Positions 7,170 to 15,574 of a stretch of DNA of 64,000 nt are shown here, piece by piece (position 1 is the stretch's first letter; every line of letters begins with the position of its first letter). The position numbers were made by a program, and so were the translations under genes. The DNA comes from a virus. The stretch covers positions 1-64,000 of the IMG/VR virus record IMGVR_UViG_3300005534_000013. One strand, 5' to 3'. The notes beneath the pieces are model-generated. The model did no database searches, was not told the origin of the DNA, and saw only the letters and a program-made list of their open reading frames with translations.

Positions 7170-7306
7170 CCACACCTTCGGCTTGGAGAGGATCGAGCGT
7201 CCGCGGCGCTGGGAAGCCCAGCAGCGCGCCTCCTCTTGCGCTCCGAGTCCTCGGCGCTGCGTCCTTCGCGTTCGCCTTCGTGTGGCTTCTGTCCATCTGG
7301 AAATGA
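7166..7306 (+). CDS. small membrane protein, 46 aa
   Basis: A basic, Ser/Pro-rich N-terminus is followed by a C-terminal hydrophobic helix (ALRVLGAASFAFAFVWLLSI), as in tail-anchored membrane peptides. ATGA overlaps on both sides support it. Confidence 0.5.
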   Translation: MTTPSAWRGSSVRGAGKPSSAPPLALRVLGAASFAFAFVWLLSIWK

Positions 7307-8040
7307 CCATGCCTCTGATCCGCGTGATCGATCTGGAGACGAACGGCATGGAGGCCAGCGACGCCGTGCTGGAGGCCGGCTGGTGCGATCTGATCCCCGA
7401 AGGCGACGCCTGGCTGATCGATGAGCCTGGTGGCCGTCTCTTCGGCCTGGATGGGCCCCTGAAGCCGGATGCGCGGGCAGTTCACCACATCACTCCGGAA
7501 GAGATCGCCGGCCGTGCTCCGTTTTCCGCGCAGGCCTTGGCCAATGAGGCGACAGCCGCGGATGCGATCATTCTCTCGGCGCACGCCTGGCACTTCGAGG
7601 GCCAATGGCTGACGCCTGAGGTGCTCGGGCAGCTTCGCCCTCTCTGCACATGGAAGGCCGCGCTCCGCGTTTGGCCCGATGCGCCAAGCCACAGCAACGG
7701 CGCCCTGCGCTACTGGCTCGAAGATCAGGGCCTCATTACCCCGGCGCATCACCTCACGATGCCGCCACATCGGGCGACGCCTGATGCCTATGTGACGGCC
7801 CATCTCCTCCAGGCGCTTCTCGCCCATCAGACGGCCCGCCAGATGGTCGCCTGGACGAAAGAGCCGGCGCTCTACCCGCGGTGCCCGATCGGCGAAAAGC
7901 AGGGTTTCAAGGGCAAGCCCTGGTCAGAAGTCGACGGTGGCTTTCTCTACTGGATCACCCAGCAGGCCGGCATGGAGCCGGACATCAAATGGTGCGCCGG
8001 GCGCGAGCTCAATCGGCGGCAGGAAGTGTCGCCTCCATGA
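7303..8040 (+). CDS. DEDDh-type 3'-5' exonuclease
   Basis: The protein has 245 residues. ExoI motif VIDLETNG holds Asp10 and Glu12, the middle SAHAWHFEGQWL resembles ExoII, and HRATPDAYVTAHLL gives the His-x4-Asp of ExoIII. This is the DnaQ/RNase T fold, which removes nucleotides from 3' ends. It lacks a polymerase domain, so it may act in DNA repair or RNA turnover. The C-terminus (about 60 residues) extends beyond the nuclease core. ATG at 7303 overlaps the previous stop. Confidence 0.8.
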   Translation: MTMPLIRVIDLETNGMEASDAVLEAGWCDLIPEGDAWLIDEPGGRLFGLDGPLKPDARAVHHITPEEIAGRAPFSAQALANEATAADAIILSAHAWHFEGQWLTPEVLGQLRPLCTWKAALRVWPDAPSHSNGALRYWLEDQGLITPAHHLTMPPHRATPDAYVTAHLLQALLAHQTARQMVAWTKEPALYPRCPIGEKQGFKGKPWSEVDGGFLYWITQQAGMEPDIKWCAGRELNRRQEVSPP

Positions 8041-8174
8041 TCTCCGCCGCCGACCAGGCCTACCGCCGCAGCGCGACCTATCGGCGTGCCCGCCGCCGGC
8101 GCATGTGGAACTGGATCATCTGGATAGGGCTCGCCATTCTGGCGATCGCCCTGGCCTTGGGGATAAGGCGATGA
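8037..8174 (+). CDS. small membrane protein, 45 aa
   Basis: Basic N-terminus (YRRSATYRRARRRRM) and one membrane helix (WNWIIWIGLAILAIALALG). Positive-inside rule puts the N-terminus in the cytoplasm. Coupled by ATGA overlaps. Confidence 0.55.
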   Translation: MISAADQAYRRSATYRRARRRRMWNWIIWIGLAILAIALALGIRR

Positions 8175-8365
8175 AAGAGCCGACGTCGATCATGCATCTG
8201 CCCGTGCCCGAGCTCGGTGATCCTCGTGCTCAGATGTTCGACAACGGCCGCCAGGTCTCGCCCTGGTGGATCGCCAGACATCGCGATGGATCACCGTTCT
8301 GGCGGCGCTGGGTCAGGACCGCCGACGGCTGGGACTATGAGGATCGGGAGCCCTGGGAATGGTGA
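8171..8365 (+). CDS. hypothetical protein, 64 aa
   Basis: Contains PWWIARHRDGSPFWRRWVRT, a Trp/Arg-rich core, and ends DYEDREPWEW. Small, probably single domain. Start by overlap with the previous stop. No family recognised. Confidence 0.55.
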   Translation: MKEPTSIMHLPVPELGDPRAQMFDNGRQVSPWWIARHRDGSPFWRRWVRTADGWDYEDREPWEW

Positions 8366-9105
8366 ACTACCGCCACCGCCCCACCGCCCTCGGCGATCCC
8401 TGCCCCTGGCTCCTCACCCTCACGCCCGAGCAGCGCCAGGCCGAGGGGCCTCGGACCGACTGCTGCCAGTACGGGGGGTGCGTCGACCGTTGCTACCGCA
8501 AGGGCTGGATGGACCGCGAGAAGGCGCGCAAGCGCCGGCAGACCGGCCCCCGCGCCTTCCCGATGCCGAGCGGCGGCAACCGGGGAAAGTTCGGCTACTG
8601 CCGCTGGTGCGGCGGGATGCTGCTCAAGCCCGACGCGACCCAGAACAAGAAGCGGGGCTGGCACGACGGCCGGGGCAACGAGCCCCATTGCCTCTACGAG
8701 TTCTATCTCCACACCCGGGCGGAGCAGCAGCGGGCCTTCGTCGTCGACCGCGACGGCGAGAAGTGCTGGGACTGCGGCGAAGCGCCGATGCACTGGCGCC
8801 GCGGCGGGGTGATCCACGGCTGGGGCACGGGGCCCTATATCGAGGTCACGTGGTGCTCGGCCCTGGAGCTCGAGCACGAGATTCCCCTCTGGCTCATCGC
8901 CCACAAGCCGGACGACGAGCGCCGGCGCTTTTTTGGCCCCGAGAACCTGAGACTGAGGTGTGCACGATGTCATGGAGCAAAGACCGCCCTCGAGGCGGCC
9001 GATCGAGCAAAAGGAAACCGCCTCAGAAACGGCGGCAAAAAGTTACGCGGCCGGAGGATGCAGGGCCGGCCGTTCCAGAAAGGCCACCGGCCCCTCCGGG
9101 GATAG
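8359..9105 (+). CDS. HNH endonuclease next to the terminase
   Basis: The protein has 248 residues. Zinc-type Cys pairs (CRWCGG near 80, CWDCGE near 137) precede the HNH core LELEHEIPLWLI with the catalytic His, then ENLRLRCARCHGAKT. The C-terminal 50 residues are very basic. HNH proteins beside terminase genes assist DNA cleavage in several cos-packaging phages (established for HK97-like phages); here that is inferred from position. The ATG overlaps the previous stop. Confidence 0.8.
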   Translation: MVNYRHRPTALGDPCPWLLTLTPEQRQAEGPRTDCCQYGGCVDRCYRKGWMDREKARKRRQTGPRAFPMPSGGNRGKFGYCRWCGGMLLKPDATQNKKRGWHDGRGNEPHCLYEFYLHTRAEQQRAFVVDRDGEKCWDCGEAPMHWRRGGVIHGWGTGPYIEVTWCSALELEHEIPLWLIAHKPDDERRRFFGPENLRLRCARCHGAKTALEAADRAKGNRLRNGGKKLRGRRMQGRPFQKGHRPLRG

Positions 9106-9200
9106 TCCAGCGGATCAAGGGGATCCAGGTCGGGTTCGGCCAGCCGCCGAAGCCCGGCTCGATGTTGATCGCGAAGCCCTATAAGCGTCCACAGCGCTGA
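8967..9200 (+). CDS. possible overlapping basic protein, 77 aa
   Basis: A second frame opens at ATG 8967 inside the HNH gene and continues 95 bases past it (MSWSKDRPRG..., ending SMLIAKPYKRPQR). The C-terminal part is the only coding candidate for 9106-9200. The 139-base overlap is long for this genome, so the gene may start later or not exist. Confidence 0.35.
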   Translation: MSWSKDRPRGGRSSKRKPPQKRRQKVTRPEDAGPAVPERPPAPPGIVQRIKGIQVGFGQPPKPGSMLIAKPYKRPQR

Positions 9201-9213
9201 CCACCGGCGCCTC

Positions 9214-9241
9214 AGATTTGGGTCGAATCTGACCCAAATTT
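9214..9241 (+). promoter_or_regulatory. Perfect 9-bp inverted repeat between HNH and terminase
   Basis: ATTTGGGTC (9216-9224), loop GAATCT, GACCCAAAT (9231-9239), extendable by one more A:T pair. It is AT-rich compared with the surroundings and lacks a T-run, so it looks more like an operator or a cos-related site than a terminator. It sits in one of the few non-coding gaps of the left arm. Confidence 0.5.
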
Positions 9242-9250
9242 GGGCTAGAG

Positions 9251-9565
9251 ATGACCTCGCGGGGGTGGAGCCCGTGTCCGCCGATGCGTGACCAGCCCCG
9301 CCAATACCATCCCGATCAGACGGTGCTCGACGTCCTGCGCTGTAGCGACGGGCCGGCGGCTATCGCTATCGGGTGTGAACGCGGCGTCAGCGCAGGCATG
9401 GCCCTGAAATGGTGGTATAGACGCGAGTGGCGCGCGATCAGAATCGCCGCCGAGCATGGACTGCCCCGCAATGTCCCAGGTGATCGTCTCCTACCGCTGC
9501 GCCTGCATGATCGAAGAAGCGACCCTGACGGTCCGCGAGCGCGGTCCCCGCGAGGACATCGTTGA
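9251..9565 (+). CDS. hypothetical protein (start and 3' end uncertain)
   Basis: The central part (PDQTVLDVLRCSDGPAAIAI then MALKWWYRREWRAIRIAAEH) looks protein-like, with a possible HTH. An ATG at 9287 is an alternative start. The last 95 bases overlap the better-supported next gene, and the C-terminal residues look out of frame, so the true gene may differ. Confidence 0.4.
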   Translation: MTSRGWSPCPPMRDQPRQYHPDQTVLDVLRCSDGPAAIAIGCERGVSAGMALKWWYRREWRAIRIAAEHGLPRNVPGDRLLPLRLHDRRSDPDGPRARSPRGHR

Positions 9566-9707
9566 CTGGATGGAGGGCGCCGTGCAGATCGCGCTGACCG
9601 ATGATCATCGTTCTCGCTCACCCCGATGCCGGAACGAGGCCATGGACTACGCGAAGATTTTCTACGACCAAGATCGCCGCATCGGCGACGCTTCGAGGCG
9701 GTCATGA
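9471..9707 (+). CDS. hypothetical protein, 78 aa
   Basis: Starts MSQVIVSYRCACMIEEATLT and has a beta-hairpin-like start and a helix (EDIVDWMEGAVQIALTDDH), ending with a YAKIFYDQ segment. This arrangement recurs in small phage proteins of unknown function. ATG 9471 preferred to 9456 for its conserved-looking start. ATGA overlap with the next gene. Confidence 0.6.
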   Translation: MSQVIVSYRCACMIEEATLTVRERGPREDIVDWMEGAVQIALTDDHRSRSPRCRNEAMDYAKIFYDQDRRIGDASRRS

Positions 9708-9883
9708 AGAAAGTCAACAGGCGCTGGGCCTGGTGGGCCGAGGATGAGGACGACGCAACCCCGCCCACTCAGCCGATCATGCTCGACGAGCCCCAGCCTC
9801 CGAGGTGGTCCGGCCTCTACAATCACAGGGGCGAGAAACTCTACATAGCCCCGGAGCCTTTCGGGTTTCGGCGGACGAGATAG
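9704..9883 (+). CDS. hypothetical protein, 59 aa
   Basis: Reads MKKVNRRWAWWAEDEDDATP and ends YIAPEPFGFRRTR. Pro- and Trp-rich. ATGA overlap with the preceding stop supports the start. No family recognised. Confidence 0.5.
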   Translation: MKKVNRRWAWWAEDEDDATPPTQPIMLDEPQPPRWSGLYNHRGEKLYIAPEPFGFRRTR

Positions 9884-9888
9884 CCAAG

Positions 9889-10434
9889 GTGGCACGGGCT
9901 CCCAAACCGCTCCCAAAAGAGATTCTGCCGACTGGGCTTGACCTAGAGAAACTTGGCATTCCCCGAGATGTCGTCGCTCGGGGGCGCCCAAGCAGCTATG
10001 AACCCGAATTTTGCCGTGAGGTCATCGATCTCGGGATGCAGGGCAAGAGCCGGACCTACATGGCCGCGTACATTGGAATCGATCGTGTGACCATCGCGGC
10101 TTGGGAGGCGGCGCATCCAGACTTTGCCCTCGCGATGAGTCGTGCCCTCAGTCTCTCACAAGCATGGTGGGAAGACGCCGGACAGAAGGGGATGCGGACC
10201 GCGCCCTTCAATTCTCACGCTTGGTCACGCTCGATCTCAGCTCGCTTCTCCGATGAGTGGCGGGAAAAAAGCTCTACCGAGTTGACGGGCAAGGACGGCG
10301 GCGCCATCCCGGTGCGCTTCGAGAGCCTCACCAATGCCCAACTCGCAAGTTTCCTTGGACGTCTCAGTTCTGAAATCGATCAGGGCGAGGGCGCAGGCGG
10401 AACTGGATCGGAGACGCCGCAAGTCGATCGATGA
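9889..10434 (+). CDS. terS: putative small terminase subunit
   Basis: The 181-residue protein lies immediately upstream of and overlaps terL. Residues about 35-80 contain an HTH (CREVIDLGMQGKSRTYMAAY then GIDRVTIAAWEAAHPDFA), the DNA-recognition unit of small terminases, followed by a helical segment with QAWWEDAGQKG. The start is uncertain: the frame is open from GTG 9805, but GTG 9889 begins six bases after the preceding stop. It would recognise the packaging site and recruit the large subunit. Confidence 0.7.
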   Translation: MARAPKPLPKEILPTGLDLEKLGIPRDVVARGRPSSYEPEFCREVIDLGMQGKSRTYMAAYIGIDRVTIAAWEAAHPDFALAMSRALSLSQAWWEDAGQKGMRTAPFNSHAWSRSISARFSDEWREKSSTELTGKDGGAIPVRFESLTNAQLASFLGRLSSEIDQGEGAGGTGSETPQVDR

Positions 10435-11959
10435 GCTGCTGGTCTACGAGACCGATCCCGTCGGCTTCGTAGAGAACTGGCTCTACGGCTTCCTCTGGTC
10501 CAAGCAGCGCGCGATCTGCGAGAGCGTGGCGAAGAACCGCCAGACCGCGGTCCCGAGTTCGCACGATACTGGCAAGAGCCTCGTGGCCGCGATGATCGCC
10601 TGCTGGTGGATCGCCTGCCATGAGCCCGGCGAGGCCTTTGTCGTCACCCTCGCGCCCACGGCGGCCCAGGTCGACGCGATCCTCTGGCGCGAGATGAACC
10701 GCATCCACAAGCAGGGGCGCCTGCCTGGCCGGATGATGACCCGGATGTGGCGGCTCGATGATGGCGAACTTGTGGGCTTCGGGCGCTCGCCGGCCGATAC
10801 CGATCCGACCGCGGCGCAGGGCATCCACGCCAAGTACGTACTCTGCATTTTAGACGAAGCGTGCGGAATCGCGAAAATGATCTGGGACGCGGTCTCGTCC
10901 CTCGTGGCGAACGACTACAGCCGCATCCTCGCGATCGGGAACCCCGACGATCCCTCGACCGAGTTCGAGGCCGTGTGCCGGCCGGGTTCAGGCTGGAATG
11001 TGATTCCGATCTCGGCCTTCGATTCGCCGAACTTCACCGATGAGGAGGTGCCGGACTTCCTCCGCCCGCTCCTCGTGGGCAAGACCTGGGTCGAGGAGCG
11101 CAAGCGTAAGTGGGGGGAGGAGAGCCCGCTCTATCTCGCCAAGGTGCTGGGCCGCTTCCCAGATCAGGCAGCTGACGGACTCATTCCCTTGGGGGCGATC
11201 ACGGCCGCGGTGACGCGCCGGCTCTTACCGGGACCCGAGAACGAACTCGGCGTCGACATCGCCAGGTACGGGGAGGATTCGACTGTCGTCTACCATCGCC
11301 TCGGCCCCGTGGCGCGCCGGGTCCGCAAATTCGGCAAGCGGAGCACCATGGTCACCGTGGGCGAGATCATCGACGTGCTGCGCGAGACCGGCGCCAAGGT
11401 GGTGCGGATCGATGACACCGGCGTCGGGGGCGGCGTCACCGACCGCCTCGAGGAGTTGCAGGCGGGCAAGGACACCTCGGAGGGCGGCCTCGCGGCCAAG
11501 CGCCTCCTCTACGGCGTCGACATCGTGGCGGTGAACGTCGGCGAGCGCCCGACCGTCATGCCCCCGCCCTCCGCCACCCGCGGCAGTCCCGGCAAGCAGC
11601 CCGAGCGCCGCTTCACCGAGACCGAGCGCTACGTCCGTCTCAAGGATCAGCTCAACTGGGCTCTGCGCGAGCGCTTCATCGCCGGCGACATCGACCTCGT
11701 GGGCCCGGAAGAGGACCAGGATCAATCCGACGACATCCAGGCCCAGGCGGCCGATATCAAATACTCCCTCACCTCGACGGGCCAGATCCAGATCGAGAGC
11801 AAGGACGAGATCAAGAAGCGCGGCCGGCCATCGCCAGACGACTGGGATGCCCTGGTGCTCTGCTTCGCGACCGCGACGCGGAAGAAGCGCTTGGCGATCG
11901 ACCCGTCCATCCTGCAGCAGTCCCGGATGATCCCGGCGCGCCGCGGATATGGACGCTAG
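10334..11959 (+). CDS. terL: terminase large subunit
   Basis: DNA-packaging motor, 541 residues, the usual length. ATPase: P-loop-like SSHDTGKS at 75-82, Walker B LDEA at 173-176, and coupling motif AIGNP near 200. RNase H-fold nuclease: GVDIARYGEDS with Asp308, RIDDTGVGGG with Asp360 and PDDWDAL near 510, all metal ligands. It overlaps terS by 101 bases in another frame; the ATG at 10334 gives a normal N-terminus, though a later start would shorten the overlap. Confidence 0.93.
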   Translation: MPNSQVSLDVSVLKSIRARAQAELDRRRRKSIDELLVYETDPVGFVENWLYGFLWSKQRAICESVAKNRQTAVPSSHDTGKSLVAAMIACWWIACHEPGEAFVVTLAPTAAQVDAILWREMNRIHKQGRLPGRMMTRMWRLDDGELVGFGRSPADTDPTAAQGIHAKYVLCILDEACGIAKMIWDAVSSLVANDYSRILAIGNPDDPSTEFEAVCRPGSGWNVIPISAFDSPNFTDEEVPDFLRPLLVGKTWVEERKRKWGEESPLYLAKVLGRFPDQAADGLIPLGAITAAVTRRLLPGPENELGVDIARYGEDSTVVYHRLGPVARRVRKFGKRSTMVTVGEIIDVLRETGAKVVRIDDTGVGGGVTDRLEELQAGKDTSEGGLAAKRLLYGVDIVAVNVGERPTVMPPPSATRGSPGKQPERRFTETERYVRLKDQLNWALRERFIAGDIDLVGPEEDQDQSDDIQAQAADIKYSLTSTGQIQIESKDEIKKRGRPSPDDWDALVLCFATATRKKRLAIDPSILQQSRMIPARRGYGR

Positions 11960-12263
11960 GCCATGGGTCTGCGACGCTCGCGGGCGCGAGTCGTGGGGCC
12001 GGGCGGAGATGAGCAGGATGCGCGATCTGAAATTGGCGTTCTCGGTGCATGAGCTCCTGAAGCCCGAAGACGAGACCCGCGCTGACCTCTTCGGTCGGCA
12101 TGAGACCCACTTCCGGCTGACCGGCAATCCGAAGATGGACCGGGAGATCATCGACGCCGTGGGCCTGATCGTCGCCCGCTGGCTCTGCATCCAACTGGGC
12201 GTGCCTTCGCGGGCCGAAGCCGCAAAGGCTCAGTTGGCCGAACTGGGCCTCGTGGCCGAATGA
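11949..12263 (+). CDS. hypothetical protein between terminase and portal, 104 aa
   Basis: Contains RMRDLKLAFSVHELLKPEDE and a helical end (LGVPSRAEAAKAQLAELGLV). ATG 11949 overlaps the terL stop; ATG 12009 is an alternative. Its position between terL and portal suggests a packaging accessory, without direct evidence. Confidence 0.55.
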   Translation: MDARPWVCDARGRESWGRAEMSRMRDLKLAFSVHELLKPEDETRADLFGRHETHFRLTGNPKMDREIIDAVGLIVARWLCIQLGVPSRAEAAKAQLAELGLVAE

Positions 12264-14059
12264 CCAAGGCCGAGCGCAAAGCCGCGCGGAAGGTCCGCAA
12301 GACCGAGGCCCGGGCCCGCCGCGAGGCGCTGAAGCCGGCGCCCGCGGTCTCGATCCTCCAGGGCGGCAAGAAGGGGATGCAGATCCCCGCCGGGACGCTG
12401 GCCCGCAGTCGGATCAAGGCCGGGATGGTGACGGCGGAGCAGTTCCTCGCCGTCCCGCGGCCGCCGCCGGGCGTGTTGCCCGATGGCTTGAAGAACAAGG
12501 CCAACCCCGTGCTCGCGATGGACGAGCAGGCCGAGGAGATGTCGGTCTGGGCCGCGGGGACCTGGGCCTCGGGGTGGTTCGATGGCCCGCTCTTCAAGGG
12601 GTATCCGGCCCTCTCGCTCTTCGCCGCGCTGCCCGAGTATCGCCGCATGGCCGAGGTGCTCGCGACCGAATGCACGCGGCGCTGGATCAGGATCGGGGCC
12701 GCAGACTCGAACGACAAGGCGAAGCTCGAGAAGGTCACGAAGCTGGAGACCGAGCTCAAGCGCCTCGATCTCCGCGGCGCGATGCGGCGCCTGATCGAGC
12801 AGGACGCCTTCTTCGGCGTTGCGCACCTCTACCTCGATGTCGGCACTGATCCCGATGACCGCGACGAGCTCGCGCAGTCGATCGGCAACGGGCGCAATGA
12901 GGCCACGCGGACCAAGTTCCAGGGCAAGACCGACTTCCTCCGCGGCCTCAAGCCTATCGAGGCCGTGTGGTGCTACCCCTCGAAGTACAACGCCACCAAC
13001 CCGCTGCGCGATGATTGGTACAAGCCCCAGACCTGGTTCTGCCAAGGCAAGGAGATCCACTCGACGCGGCTCATGACCTTCGTGGGCCGCGAGGTCCCGG
13101 ACCTCCTCAAGCCCGCCTATATGTTCGGGGGCATCAGCCTCTCGCAGCTCATGCAGCCTTATGTCGACCGCTGGATCTCGGTGGTGGATTCGGTTGCCCG
13201 CCTGTTGCTCTCGTTCTCGACCTCGGGAATCGCGACCAATCTCGAAACCATCCTGAAGCCCGAGGCAGACTCGCAGGGCATCTTCGACCGCGTTGAACTC
13301 TTCAACAACATGCGGAACAACTTTGGCGCCATGCTCCTCGACAAGGACACCGAGGAGTTCTTCCAGTTCAACACGCCGCTTTCAGAACTCAAGGACCTGA
13401 TCACCAAATATCAGGAGTTCCAATGCTCCATCAGTGGCGAGCCGGTCGTGAAGTTGCTTGGCATACAGCCCGCTGGGCTCAATGCCTCGTCGCAGGGTGA
13501 GATCACTTCTTGGCTCGATTGGTGCGAGGCCTTTCGGGAGAAGTTCTGCGCCGCCCCGCTGACGACGATCATCGACTTCGCCCAACTGAGCCTCTTCGGC
13601 GAGATCGACCCCGACATCACCTGGACGTGGGAATCGCTCCGCAGCCTCGATCCCAAGGAGGAGACGGAGCGCCGCAAGGTCCAGGCCGAGATGGATGCGG
13701 TCTACATCGAGGACGGGGTCTTCCTCCCGCAGGAGATCCGCATGGGCCTCCTGGCCGATCCGGAGAGCCCCTACTACGGACTCGAGGAGCTGACGCCCGA
13801 CATGCCCGAGGGGCCCGAGGGTGGGGGCGTGGTCGATCCGGACATGGCCGAGGAGTTCCCGCAGCTGGAGGCTCCGCCGGCGGGCGCGGGCGGGGCGCTG
13901 AGCGAACTCGGTGGGGTGCGCATCGACCCGCAGGCGCGGCGGGCGGCGGGCGGCGCGCCAGACCGGGATGGCCCGCGCCGGCCAGATGGCGAGGACCCCC
14001 GGACCGCGAGGCGCGCGCCGCGTGAGAGCCGCCAGCGCCAGCGGGAGCCGGCCGAATGA
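12260..14059 (+). CDS. portal protein (DUF1073 type)
   Basis: 599 residues. The core matches the DUF1073 portal family: KTDFLRGLKPIEAVWCYPS, GISLSQLMQPYVDRW, NNMRNNFGAMLLDKDTEEF and GLNASSQGEITSWLDWCEAF. It forms the dodecameric ring at the capsid vertex through which DNA passes. The C-terminal 90 residues are Pro/Gly/Arg-rich and probably disordered. ATGA overlap with the gene before and with the one after. Confidence 0.85.
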   Translation: MTKAERKAARKVRKTEARARREALKPAPAVSILQGGKKGMQIPAGTLARSRIKAGMVTAEQFLAVPRPPPGVLPDGLKNKANPVLAMDEQAEEMSVWAAGTWASGWFDGPLFKGYPALSLFAALPEYRRMAEVLATECTRRWIRIGAADSNDKAKLEKVTKLETELKRLDLRGAMRRLIEQDAFFGVAHLYLDVGTDPDDRDELAQSIGNGRNEATRTKFQGKTDFLRGLKPIEAVWCYPSKYNATNPLRDDWYKPQTWFCQGKEIHSTRLMTFVGREVPDLLKPAYMFGGISLSQLMQPYVDRWISVVDSVARLLLSFSTSGIATNLETILKPEADSQGIFDRVELFNNMRNNFGAMLLDKDTEEFFQFNTPLSELKDLITKYQEFQCSISGEPVVKLLGIQPAGLNASSQGEITSWLDWCEAFREKFCAAPLTTIIDFAQLSLFGEIDPDITWTWESLRSLDPKEETERRKVQAEMDAVYIEDGVFLPQEIRMGLLADPESPYYGLEELTPDMPEGPEGGGVVDPDMAEEFPQLEAPPAGAGGALSELGGVRIDPQARRAAGGAPDRDGPRRPDGEDPRTARRAPRESRQRQREPAE

Positions 14060-14385
14060 AAATCCTCAGTCCGGTCCTCGGGCAGTTCGCCAACGGTGAG
14101 TATGCCTGGTGGTGCCCTGGGTGCCGCCATGCGCATCACGTCCCGACCGGCGGAGGCCCGCATCCGATCTGGCAGTTCAACGGCAACGTCGACCGGCCCT
14201 CGTTCACGCCCAGCGTGCGACATTTCCTTCCGGCCGATGAGCATGGGCCCGAAGGCACCTTCTGCCACTACATCATCACCGACGGGCAGATCGGCTTCTG
14301 CGGCGACTGCACGCACGCGCTGAATGGTCAGACGGTGCCGATGGTCCCCCTGGCCGATCACCAGGACTATGGGTGGCCAGACTGA
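14056..14385 (+). CDS. DUF6527-like small protein
   Basis: 109 residues with WWCPGCRHAHHVPT, WQFNGNVDRPSFTPSV, FCHYIITDGQIGFCGDC and HALNGQTVPMVPL. This combination fits a Cys/His metal-binding family often found beside phage head genes. Biochemical role unknown. ATGA overlap with portal. Confidence 0.7.
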   Translation: MKILSPVLGQFANGEYAWWCPGCRHAHHVPTGGGPHPIWQFNGNVDRPSFTPSVRHFLPADEHGPEGTFCHYIITDGQIGFCGDCTHALNGQTVPMVPLADHQDYGWPD

Positions 14386-14576
14386 TGACCGCGCAGCCCC
14401 TGCAGCCTTGCAAGGATCACGATCCGAGCCGCCGAGTCGCGGGTGATGGGTCTTGTCTGAGGTGCGGCGCCGAAACGGGCGAACGTTGCCGGGAGAATGG
14501 CGCGCGCGGCGGCACTGGGTGGGGTGAACCCTTCGGCGCTGGGCCGCCCGATTATCCGAAGCGGGCGGGGTGGTGA
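14385..14576 (+). CDS. small zinc-finger-like protein, 63 aa
   Basis: CLRCGAETGERCRENG near residues 25-40 gives three closely spaced Cys. The remainder is Pro/Gly-rich. The TGATG overlaps at both ends fix the start. Function unknown. Confidence 0.5.
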   Translation: MTAQPLQPCKDHDPSRRVAGDGSCLRCGAETGERCRENGARGGTGWGEPFGAGPPDYPKRAGW

Positions 14577-15574
14577 TGGCCCTCGTCCGCACCCCCGAGG
14601 AGCTTCGCATCGCCGATCTGGAAGCCGAGTTGACGCGCACCCAGTACGCGCTGGCCACGGTGCGCGGCCGGGCGAAGAAGGCCCACCAGGTCGACGGCGA
14701 GCGGATCACCGAGCTTGAGGGCCAGCTGAAGCTCGCCCAGGACGCCAAGCCCAAGCCGGCCAAGCCGGGGCGCCCGGCCAAGCTGCGGCCCGTGCAGCCC
14801 AACGCCGGGCTCGAGGCGTGGCTACGGAAGCGTCTGGAACGCGAACTCGCCTCCATGGACCGCTCGATCCGCTGGTGGGTGCGCGCGGCCTACCGGAAGC
14901 ATCTGGAAAGGATCGAGATCGCGCAGGACGCGGCGCCGGCCGATCTCCTGCAGCGCGTCCTCGCGGCGCTGCGGCGGCGCTGGGGGCGGCGCTTCGACGC
15001 CCTGGGGGAGGAGATCGCGGAGCGCTTCGCCAAGCGGGCGGGCGACCAGACCGACGCGGCCATGACCGCGGCGCTCCGGGCCGCCGGGATTCGCGTGAAG
15101 TTCCAGGCCAGTCAGGCCCAGCAGGATCAGCTCGCGGCCGCGATCCAGCAGAATGTCTCCCTGATCAGGAGCATCCCCGAGCAATATCTGACAAGCGTCG
15201 AGGGCGCGGTGATGCGCTCCGTGCAGGCCGGCCGGGACCTGGGCGCCCTGACCTCCGAGCTGCGCGCCGCCTATGGGGTGAGCTATCGGCGCGCGGCCTT
15301 CATAGCTCGCGACCAAAATGCGAAAGCCACCGCCTTCCTGACCCGCACCCGCCAGGTCGAGCTCGGGATCCAGACCGCCCAGTGGGTCCACTCAGGCGCC
15401 GGCAAGGAGCCGCGGCCGAGCCACGTCAAGGCCGGCCGGGACCGGATCGTTTACAACGTGGCCGAAGGCTGGCTTGATCCCGCCCTCGGCAAACGAATCT
15501 GGCCGGGCACGGAGCCGAACTGCCGATGCACCAGCCGGAGCATCATCGCCGAACCGATGGAGGAGGCTGCATGA
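14576..15574 (+). CDS. Mu gpF-like minor head protein (head morphogenesis)
   Basis: 332 residues. N-terminal coiled coil (ELRIADLEAELTRTQYALAT), then the MuF-like region with VSYRRAAFIARDQNAKATAF and TAQWVHSGAGKEPRPSHVKA, ending in GTEPNCRCTSRSII, the hallmark C-terminal signature. The protein binds portal or capsid interior during head assembly. GTG 14570 is an alternative start; ATG 14576 overlaps the previous stop. Confidence 0.85.
   Translation: MALVRTPEELRIADLEAELTRTQYALATVRGRAKKAHQVDGERITELEGQLKLAQDAKPKPAKPGRPAKLRPVQPNAGLEAWLRKRLERELASMDRSIRWWVRAAYRKHLERIEIAQDAAPADLLQRVLAALRRRWGRRFDALGEEIAERFAKRAGDQTDAAMTAALRAAGIRVKFQASQAQQDQLAAAIQQNVSLIRSIPEQYLTSVEGAVMRSVQAGRDLGALTSELRAAYGVSYRRAAFIARDQNAKATAFLTRTRQVELGIQTAQWVHSGAGKEPRPSHVKAGRDRIVYNVAEGWLDPALGKRIWPGTEPNCRCTSRSIIAEPMEEAA

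Noticed and set aside
9214-9241. Possible tRNA T-arm (GGGTCGAATC...)
   Set aside because: The loop and stem sizes are wrong and no acceptor, D or anticodon arms can be formed around it.
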